From: Botryococcus braunii
Lineage: Eukaryota > Chlorophyta > Trebouxiophyceae
Assembly (NCBI GenBank): GCA_002005505.1
Contig: KV908340.1
Span: 1-60,000, forward strand
DNA length: 60,000 bases
Direction: 5' to 3'
Shown here: positions 8,829-15,511 of the stretch, one piece after another
How positions within the stretch are numbered: position 1 is the first letter of the stretch
Layout: every line of letters starts with the position of its first letter
Program-made: the position numbers and the translations under genes
Notes under the pieces: generated by a model
What the model was told of the DNA's origin: nothing
Seen by the model: the letters and a program-made list of their open reading frames with translations, nothing else
Database searches by the model: none

Positions 8829-9304
8829 TGTGATGGAATGTAGGGATTTCCCGGCATTTCTGGACATTTCCCTTACCCCCTAGCCTAGGCGCACATGTGG
8901 CGCACATGTCGTACGAGCAACGCGAGTACGCACGTGCCTAGCGTCTAGCCTTGGCTTCCTAGCCGTCGAATTCCATTGGATAGTTATGGACGTTACTCTC
9001 ATAGTAGGATTCTAGGATATTTTCTAGATACTATTGTAGAGGTTTGGTGGACTAGTGCGCTACCATTGGAGGAACGTGAACACACGATCACGAACCACGG
9101 GAAGGAACGGATAGAGACGTAAGCCACGGGAAGACACGCACTCAGGTAATTTGGAAGCTTAGTAGACCACAAGTAGGGAGTGGAAGCTCCGTGAGGTGGG
9201 GGTTACTTGTAATTGGAAAGAGCGTCCAACTTGTCGGCCATCCGGCCTTGTCTCTCTCTCTCTCACAACTTGGAAATTCTCCCTAACTTGTGCATTCTAC
9301 GACA
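8829..9304 (+). repeat. Gypsy B 3' LTR
   Basis: 476 bp, identical by eye to 1751-2226, followed by the CACTC target duplication (9305-9309) and resumption of LINE-L ORF2. Confidence 0.95.
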
Positions 9305-9309
9305 CACTC

Positions 9310-12300
9310 TCCCATGCGTATGACCCAGCTCTGTTTAGGGGTTATCGGGTGTTTCTATCCTTATCTTCTCCTTCCTTTTCTCCACTTCCCCTCCCCCACA
9401 AGAGGGGTCTTGGTATGCTGATTGCTGTGCGGGATCATAGTGGGTATAGTGCGCAATTGTGGGGTTCCACATCTTCTTCATTGTGGGTTAAAGTGACTTT
9501 CATGGGTGCCCATTCCCCACCTCTGTATGTGGGAGGGGTGTATGTTCCCCCCGAGGGCTCTCCCCGTCTCCAAGAGGTTCCCATGCCTCATCGGATGGCT
9601 GAGCTTGAGGGTCGCATTCAGGAGGCTTTGCTCGATGGTTCAGTGGTGTTGGCGGGTGATTTCAATGCTCGAGTTTCTTTTGCATCCACGTCGTCTTCTT
9701 CAGTTGTCCCAGTGCCGGTTGGCCAAAATCCACATGGCCGTCGTTTAGTGGATTTGTCTGCGACAACAGGGTTGGTTCTCTGCACGGGGCGGGTCGATGG
9801 GGATCTCCATGAGCCCCCTTCTTTTCCCACTCCTCGGGGAGGCACCCGTCCTGATCATGTCTTAGTCTCAGCGCCCCTTCTTCCTCATGTCACGAGTATT
9901 CGGGTGCAAGCTGACTTACGAGGTTCTGATCATTATTCTCTCCATGTTCTTCTTCGGATTCCAGTCTTGCATTGTTCATCGACTCCTCTCCCACTCCATA
10001 AGGTCTCTCGTGTCACGTGGAAAGGGACCCACCGTCGTGCCTATGTGCATGCCTTAGAAGGGGAGGAGCCCTCACTACGTACATGCGCAGAACTTGCTCA
10101 ATCGGGTGATCTCCCTGGGGCATCTTCTCTTCTTATGGCTGTCATTTCTCGGTCAGCTACACATGCGCATATGAAGGTGTCGCGGCGGGAAAGTCCCCCT
10201 TCTCGGCCGCCGTGGAAGCCTTTCTTCACTCACCAGTGTTTTGCGTTAAAACGGGAGTGGAAGAGGTTGGGTAGGCAGCTAGGATGGCGGGCTCCCCCAG
10301 TGGTTCTCTTGGAACGCCGGTACCATTCCTTCGTGAGATCTCAAAAGAGGTCTTGGCTCCTGACTCAGCTTCAAGACGTTATTGCAATGTTCCATACGGA
10401 GCCCCGCCGGTTTTGGCGCCTGCTCAATGGCTCCCCACCCCCGCTCCCAGGTCCTCTGTGTCATCCCTCTGCATGGGAATCCTTTGCCGCAGGCCTCCAG
10501 GGCTCTTCGGTGGTGGATCATGCACCCCTCTCAGAGGTGGCTTTTCCACACCAGGTTGTGCAGGTCCTTAGTGATCTTCACAGGCCTTTCACTCCCGTAG
10601 AGGTGGAAGTTGCTTTGTCGGCATTGAAACCCGGTAGAGCAGCAGGGCTTGGTGGGTTCCCCTCTGAGTTCCTTCGGTTTGCGCAACAGTGTAGGACCCC
10701 GGAGGTGGTGGCTCCCCCTCACTTATTGGCCCCATCCCTCACTGCAATTTTGAATGCTATGTTAGGCGCGGGGTGTCTGCCCCCTGACCATGACATCCTC
10801 ACAGTCACCCCGGTCCTGAAAGACTCCTCCCGGTCTGTGCTTGATACCACGAATTATCGCCCCATTGCTGTGCAAGACCCCTTAGTTCGCCTCTATGCCT
10901 CATTGTTGAACACCCGACTCGTGCGGTATTTAGAAGAAAATCGCTTTCGCTGTCCTGAGCAATGTGGTTTCCGCCCTGGGTTCTCGACGTTACATGCGTT
11001 GTTTACTCTACAGCATTTTGTTGACTTAGCTACGCCCACTGCCCCGTTGTATTGCTGTTTCTTAGATCTATCTAAAGCCTATGATCGTGTTCCTCGGCAT
11101 TACTTATGGGAGGCCCTCAGGCGCCTCGGGGTGGCTGAAGGTTTTATCCGCGCGGTACGGTCCACGTATGATGGTGTTCGGTTTACGGTTGTTGCTGGGG
11201 GCATGGCTGGATCTTTCCACGCTTCGGGTGCTGGGGTTACCCAGGGGTCTCCGATTAGTCCCACGTTATTCACGGTTTATGCTGATGGGCTCCTTAGGCA
11301 GATTCGGGCTACTTGTCCTGGGGTTGGTCCCCAAACTCGAGATGGGACTCATGTCCCGGCTCAAATGTACGCTGATGATTTGATACTTCTTGCTGAAACG
11401 GCAGAGGGCTTGCAACAACTCATTGACGCCGTTGTTCATTGGTGTGGCTTTTCGTATATGCGTATTAATCCCATTAAGACCGATGTCATGGTCTTTCCAT
11501 CGTCGCCCGAGTCGCCCCCTTCCTTTCAGTGGGTTTGTGACGGGGTCATGCTTCCCGTCGTATATACTAAGAAATACTTGGGTGTTATTTTATCCTCGGT
11601 TGGGGGTGTGGGGGGCACCTTTGGCCTGCTGAATGGTAAAATGTGGGCCACGTGGAGCTCCCTTATGCGTAAGTATGGTAACCTGCAGTGCGCGGCCTCT
11701 ATAGGTCTTCTTCTTAAGTTGATTCTCATGTGTGTTGTGCCCACGGCGTCGTATGCATGTGAGATTTGGGGATGGCGTTCTTTTCGTTCACCGGCTGCGG
11801 CCCCTTCTGTTCAGCTCTTAGAGTCTAGTTACTTGGTCATGTTGAAGATGTTGTTAGGGGTGCGCCCCTCGGTGGCCACTCCGATTTTGTTAGCTGAGTT
11901 GGGGCTTCAACCCCTCGCTCATCACTGGCTGAAGCGTATGGCCACCTTTTGGAACTCGTTGGTGTCTTTGCCTCATGATCATCTTTATGCCTTGATTCTT
12001 CGCGACTCGTGCTTTTATGGCGTCACTACCCGTACTCCCACTTGGGCAGGGTATTTCATGAAGGCCCTTATTAAGGTTGGCTATCCTTATCAGATAGATT
12101 GTCAAGCCCCTCATCCGATTGATATGCCGTCCCTTCGGGACCTCTTGCGTCGGCATGGCCGCCAACCCTGGGAGGGCTTGCATGTCTCTCCTCGTCTCTG
12201 CCCGTCTGAGCGGGCTCAGCTTTGCACATACTCTAGGTGGTTTAATAGTCCGTCCCGCGCCACTCTCTCTAGGCTTTTGTGGTTACGTATGAGTGTTTCC

Positions 12301-12588
12301 AAGTTGAGGGTTTTCCATCGATTCCGCATGGGGGTTCACAACCTTCCTATTGATGCTGGTCGTCGTCGGGGCATCCCCCGTTCCCACCGGTTCTGTGATC
12401 AGTGTCAGGCTGGTTTGGTGGGTGATGAACACCACCTTGTCTTTTCCTGTTCGGCCCTTCAGCCGATCCGGGACCGTTACCCCCATCTTTTTCGTTCCCC
12501 CTTTCGGTCGTTACGTCAGTTCGTCTGGCAAGATGACCTTCAGTCTGTGGTTAACTTCATTTATGATTGTTTTCAGTTTCGGTCTTAG
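9310..12588 (+). CDS. LINE ORF2, main piece (endonuclease, RT, C-terminal knuckle)
   Basis: Continuation of LINE-L ORF2 after the gypsy B insertion. Endonuclease motifs: LAGDFNARV near 9650, then PDHVLVS and GSDHYSLHV (the catalytic SDH). Reverse transcriptase: FRPGFSTLHALF, then FLDLSKAYDRVPR, GVTQGSPISPTLF, the catalytic YADDLILLAE near 11368-11397 and KTDVMVF. The C-terminus carries a Cys/His motif ([19 protein letters not shown]). Family knowledge: ORF2p nicks target DNA and reverse-transcribes the element RNA in place. No internal stop is seen; the only damage to LINE-L is the inserted gypsy B. A longer open frame starting at 9196 is an accident of the LTR sequence. Confidence 0.92.
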   Translation, partial: SHAYDPALFRGYRVFLSLSSPSFSPLPLPHKRGLGMLIAVRDHSGYSAQLWGSTSSSLWVKVTFMGAHSPPLYVGGVYVPPEGSPRLQEVPMPHRMAELEGRIQEALLDGSVVLAGDFNARVSFASTSSSSVVPVPVGQNPHGRRLVDLSATTGLVLCTGRVDGDLHEPPSFPTPRGGTRPDHVLVSAPLLPHVTSIRVQADLRGSDHYSLHVLLRIPVLHCSSTPLPLHKVSRVTWKGTHRRAYVHALEGEEPSLRTCAELAQSGDLPGASSLLMAVISRSATHAHMKVSRRESPPSRPPWKPFFTHQCFALKREWKRLGRQLGWRAPPVVLLERRYHSFVRSQKRSWLLTQLQDVIAMFHTEPRRFWRLLNGSPPPLPGPLCHPSAWESFAAGLQGSSVVDHAPLSEVAFPHQVVQVLSDLHRPFTPVEVEVALSALKPGRAAGLGGFPSEFLRFAQQCRTPEVVAPPHLLAPSLTAILNAMLGAGCLPPDHDILTVTPVLKDSSRSVLDTTNYRPIAVQDPLVRLYASLLNTRLVRYLEENRFRCPEQCGFRPGFSTLHALFTLQHFVDLATPTAPLYCCFLDLSKAYDRVPRHYLWEALRRLGVAEGFIRAVRSTYDGVRFTVVAGGMAGSFHASGAGVTQGSPISPTLFTVYADGLLRQIRATCPGVGPQTRDGTHVPAQMYADDLILLAETAEGLQQLIDAVVHWCGFSYMRINPIKTDVMVFPSSPESPPSFQWVCDGVMLPVVYTKKYLGVILSSVGGVGGTFGLLNGKMWATWSSLMRKYGNLQCAASIGLLLKLILMCVVPTASYACEIWGWRSFRSPAAAPSVQLLESSYLVMLKMLLGVRPSVATPILLAELGLQPLAHHWLKRMATFWNSLVSLPHDHLYALILRDSCFYGVTTRTPTWAGYFMKALIKVGYPYQIDCQAPHPIDMPSLRDLLRRHGRQPWEGLHVSPRLCPSERAQLCTYSRWFNSPSRATLSRLLWLRMSVSKLRVFHRFRMGVHNLPIDAGRRRGIPRSHRFCDQCQAGLVGDEHHLVFSCSALQPIRDRYPHLFRSPFRSLRQFVWQDDLQSVVNFIYDCFQFRS

Positions 12589-12830
12589 GTTTGTGTCTTG
12601 CCCTTTGCTGGCCCTTGCCCACTCTTGGGCTGTGTCCTGGGGCTTTCCTGCCCCTTCCTCTGTGTCCTGGGGCTTTCATGCCCTTCCTTTGTGCTCTTGG
12701 CTCCCCACTCGGTACTTTGGGTTTGTGTTTGGCCTTGATTCTTAGGGTTTGTGTTTGGTTTCTCTCGGTGTCTTGCTGCGTCGGTGTTCGGTTTTCCATC
12801 TCATCAGCCCTTTGGGCTGGGTTGATGTAA

Positions 12831-12850
12831 TTCCTTCCTTCCTTCCTTCC
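12831..12850 (+). repeat. LINE-L (TTCC)n 3' tail
   Basis: The element ends GATGTAA followed by five TTCC units rather than poly(A). The same terminal bases with the same tetranucleotide are seen at the 3' end of LINE-R (13830-13841, minus strand) and in the 29-bp insertion at 221-249, so the tail is a family property. Confidence 0.85.
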
Positions 12851-12855
12851 TCTTG

Positions 12856-13754
12856 TCCCCGCTGCCCTCGCTGCCAAGGCTGACTACTGCGCCCTTGTTC
12901 CTGATTTCGATGCGGCGCTCTTCGAGGATCCGGATTTTGTCCGCAGCAAAGTGCACGCCCGGCTGTCCAAACCCTTGTCTCACCGCGCATACCAGGAGGT
13001 TCTTGATGACCCTGCTCGCTCGGATCGCGACCGTGCTGTGCTCCAAGCTCTTACACAGCCGGGAGCGTCTGATTGGCTGCTGGCTCTCCCAGTTCCCCAT
13101 TTGCAGCAAACCATGCCCCCAGAGTCGTTCCGCTGCCGCCTTCAATACCAGCTCTTGATCCCCATTTTCCACCCTGGCTCCCAATGCCCGTGCTGCTTGA
13201 GGGAGTTGGATGTCTGGGGCGACCACGCGGTCCACTGCACCTCAGGGGGGGATGTTGCCATTGTCGGCCGACATTACTCCGTTCGTAACGGCCTGGACGC
13301 TGTCCTTACCTCAGCTCGTCAGCGGGTCACCCGGGAACCCGCCTTTCCCACCCCTGTCCCTGGCCAGGAGCGCCGTCGCGCAGACCTCCGCCTCCATGCG
13401 TGGGAGGAGGGGCGTGACCTTTATATCGACATCGTTGGCTCTTCCCCACTCACAGTTGCCAACTTGCTGCACTTCGTGCCGGGTGGGGCCGCCGCGCGCG
13501 CTGCCCAAGACAAGCAGACCCGCTATGCTGTCTTGTTGTCGCGTCAGCAGCCGCCTGTGGCTTTCCAAGCCTTCGCTTTTGAAACATTGGGCGGGTTGCA
13601 TGCTGATGCGCTGGCCTTGTTGCAGAGGCTCCAGGGGCTTTTGAACGAAGCCATCATTGCTCAAGAAGATGTGGAGGGATATTTTGTCATTCGTCGGGTC
13701 AGTTTCATCATTGCGGCGGCTGTGGGTCGCCAGCTGGCCGCTCGCCGGGTGTGA
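12856..13754 (+). pseudogene. C-terminal restriction-like endonuclease (RLE) region of another retroelement
   Basis: The open frame runs in from the LINE junction at 12856 to TGA at 13752-13754. It shows a Cys/His knuckle (CPCCLRELDVWGDHAVHC) followed by RH, an EP motif, and a PD-(D/E)XK-like block (RRADLRLHAWEEGRDLYIDI). This combination is the C-terminal RLE domain of RLE-bearing non-LTR retrotransposons (R2/CRE/Dualen-like) and derived proteins. No reverse transcriptase is present in the window on its 5' side, so it is a remnant or its 5' part lies outside. LINE-L interrupts the frame. The short 3' flank 13755-13829 shows nothing further. Confidence 0.6.
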
Positions 13755-14076
13755 CTCATAGCTTGACACATTGGGGGTTTGGGTCCCTGAACATTGGGCT
13801 GGTCTTTTTTACTCCACTCTTGTAAAGGAAGGAATTACATCAACCCAGCCCAAAGGGCTGATGAGATGGAAAACCGAACACCGACACAGCAAGACACCGA
13901 GAGAAACCAAACACAAACCCTAAGAATCAAGGCCAAACACAAACCCAAAGTACCGAGTGGGGAGCCAAGAGCACAAAGGAAGGGCATGAAAGCCCCAGGA
14001 CACAAAGGAAGGGGCAGGAAAGCCCCAGGACACAGCCCAAGAGTGGGCAAGGGCCAGCAAAGGGCAAGACACAAAC

Positions 14077-14479
14077 CTAAGACCGAAACTGAAAACAATC
14101 ATAAATGAAGTTAACCACAGACTGAAGGTCATCTTGCCAGACGAACTGACGTAACGACCGAAAGGGGGAACGAAAAAGATGGGGGTAACGGTCCCGGATC
14201 GGCTGAAGGGCCGAACAGGAAAAGACAAGGTGGTGTTCATCACCCACCAAACCAGCCTGACACTGATCACAGAACCGGTGGGAACGGGGGATGCCCCGAC
14301 GACGACCAGCATCAATAGGAAGGTTGTGAACCCCCATGCGGAATCGATGGAAAACCCTCAACTTGGAAACACTCATACGTAACCACAAAAGCCTAGAGAG
14401 AGTGGCGCGGGACGGTCTATTAAACCACCTAGAGTATGTGCAAAGCTGAGCCCGCTCAGACGGGCAGAGACGAGGAGAG
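14077..14479 (-). CDS. LINE-R ORF2, C-terminal piece
   Basis: Matches the last part of LINE-L ORF2 including the knuckle [19 protein letters not shown] and the same C-terminus (FRS). The piece is cut at 14479 by the copia A1 insertion (TSD GAGAG 14475-14479 and 21620-21624). Downstream on the minus strand (13842-14076) is the 3' noncoding part of the LINE. Confidence 0.88.
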
Positions 14480-15170
14480 TGTTGTGTTAATTAATTTTAT
14501 GCCTTTCCCTCAGAGGAGTAATAATGGCAAGTCTCCGTATGAAGACAATACCAATTAGGAAAGAGAGGCAGAACCCTGAGTTCTGCCAGGCAATACATGC
14601 ATTTGAACGAAGACTATCATAACGCAAGTTACAGACACGTTTGTAGAAAGGAGGCATATGGGGCAAGCACGGATAGGGAAGGCACTTGGTTGGAACTATA
14701 GTGGCACTCCGGGTGTCTATCAATCAGTTGCTAACCAGTCCTTGACTTGTATATGTCCGTGCCTACTTAACAACGCACAAGTAGGAGGACATCGTCTAAC
14801 ACCCTCCGTGCCGCCACCATGCAGGTGACTTAATCCTTATTGTATTCCTGGATTTAGCACTCAGATGAACATTGTTAGAACATGTTAGACATATAGAGTT
14901 GAGTTTAGCTCATCGGACAAAGTAATGAACACGACCTGGGTGAGAGCAGGTTAGGCGTGTTTGAACTGCGTCACCTTGTTAGGAGAGATGAGAGATATTG
15001 TAACACTTGGTTGGAACTATAGTGGCACTCCGGGTGTCTATCAATCAGTTGCTAACCAGTCCTTGACTTGTATATGTCCGTGCCTACTTAACAACGCACA
15101 AGTAGGAGGACATCGTCTAACACCCTCCGTGCCGCCACCATGCAGGATACGCCAAGCCCAGAATATTTCA
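14480..15170 (+). repeat. Copia A1 5' LTR (long form)
   Basis: 691 bp, identical by eye to 20929-21619. It contains a 142-143-bp direct repeat (14683-14825 and 15004-15146, period 321). The first repeat ends CAG then GTGACT; the second ends CAG then GATACG and continues 25 bp to the LTR end. The corresponding LTR of copy A2 (50525-50894) lacks exactly one 321-bp period. Confidence 0.93.
14825..15145 (+). other. Putative LTR leader intron / duplicated leader exon, copia A
   Basis: This 321-bp segment begins GTGACT after CAG and ends ATGCAG before GATACG, so it has GT-AG ends. Its last 142 bp (15004-15145) duplicate the 142 bp that precede it (14683-14824). Removing it gives precisely the short LTR of A2 (50525-50894). 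Both splicing followed by reverse transcription and recombination between the repeats would give that product; the parallel with copia D, where real introns are visible, favours the former. Repeat start 14683 would then mark the transcription start, with a CATATG about 28 bp upstream. Confidence 0.55.
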
Positions 15171-15184
15171 GGTTATGGGCCCAC
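15171..15184 (+). other. Copia A1 primer binding site (half-tRNA iMet type)
   Basis: GGTTATGGGCCCAC abuts the LTR. It is the complement of the anticodon arm of plant-type initiator tRNA-Met (GTGGGCCCATAACC), not of the tRNA 3' end. Drosophila copia and yeast Ty5 are known to prime this way from a cleaved iMet. The same 14 bases follow the 5' LTRs of A2, C and D. Confidence 0.85.
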
Positions 15185-15238
15185 GGGCTCGGATGCTGAG
15201 AGTGGGTGGCGCCTAAATCGGAGCTCACTAGACTGTGA

Positions 15239-15511
15239 ATGGCGAAGAAGCGGACAAAGCAAACAGCCAGGAAGACCACCAACCTCAACGTTCCAGCGCG
15301 CTTGAGATCAGGACCTCCGTCATACAACGAACTAATCAGAGAAGGAGGACAACGTGGAGACCGCAATCCTGACGAGAGAGCCTTTATCGTCAAAGACTAC
15401 ATCTTTCACCTTCACGTTGGCTGTCCGTTAGCTCAACCCACCTGGTTCAGAAGTAAGATCTTGCTGCTACCTTGCGAGTACTGGAGTTATAAGACAACTG
15501 GGGAATTATGA
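15239..15511 (+). CDS. Copia A1 pre-gag ORF with histone H3 tail mimic
   Basis: 90 residues from an ATG 55 bp after the primer site. Residues 5-12 are RTKQTARK, identical to histone H3 residues 2-9 (including the K4 and K9 equivalents), followed by TT where H3 has ST. The rest is not similar to H3: a basic segment to about residue 45, then a hydrophobic part with Trp and Cys. The stop TGA overlaps the gag-pol ATG (ATGA at 15508-15511), an arrangement typical of coupled termination-reinitiation, which argues the ORF is translated first. Copy A2 has the identical ORF. Function is not known; binding of H3-tail readers or modification by H3 methyltransferases is an inference. Confidence 0.7.
   Translation: MAKKRTKQTARKTTNLNVPARLRSGPPSYNELIREGGQRGDRNPDERAFIVKDYIFHLHVGCPLAQPTWFRSKILLLPCEYWSYKTTGEL

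Larger units (their letters stand above)
1751..9304 (+). mobile_element. Gypsy B: Ty3/gypsy chromovirus-like LTR retrotransposon
   Basis: 7554 bp bounded by two 476-bp LTRs starting TGTGATGG and ending CTACGACA, with 5-bp target duplication CACTC (1746-1750 and 9305-9309) inside LINE-L ORF2. Order: LTR, primer site, gag, pol (protease, reverse transcriptase, RNase H, integrase, chromodomain), purine tract, LTR. The LTRs are identical as far as I can see, so insertion is recent. The pol frame is nevertheless broken by a 115-bp tandem duplication that puts the chromodomain out of frame, so this copy is probably defective or was mobilised in trans. Confidence 0.95.
680..12848 (+). mobile_element. 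LINE-L: full-length non-LTR retrotransposon (APE type), interrupted by gypsy B
   Basis: The element has a short 5' leader, ORF1 (707-1618), ORF2 (1619-1750 and 9310-12588) and a 3' noncoding part ending in a (TTCC)n tail at 12831-12850. The repeat CCTCTTG at 673-679 and 12849-12855 is the likely target duplication. ORF2 has an apurinic-type endonuclease at its N-terminus, a reverse transcriptase and a C-terminal Cys/His knuckle, as in L1-like elements. A nearly identical copy lies in opposite orientation at 13830-25549; only a handful of residue differences are seen between the two proteomes. The 5' leader (680-699) differs from that of the other copy, so the exact 5' end is not certain. Confidence 0.85.

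Noticed and set aside
9196..12588. A 1130-codon open frame that seems to be an ATG-started LINE ORF2
   Set aside because: Its first 36 codons are gypsy B LTR sequence; the genuine ORF2 N-terminus lies at 1619-1750 before the insertion.
13794..14108. 104-codon plus-strand ORF with Lys/Arg/Gly-rich repeats
   Set aside because: Antisense to the LINE-R 3' noncoding region, and the same sequence appears inverted at the end of LINE-L.
14683..15146. CRISPR-like or satellite array from LTR internal repeats
   Set aside because: Only two repeat units per LTR with long spacers, located in LTRs, and with GT/CAG boundary logic; not an array.
15239..15300. Possible true histone H3 gene fragment
   Set aside because: Only eight to ten residues match; the rest of the ORF has no H3 fold sequence, and it sits in an element leader in both copies.
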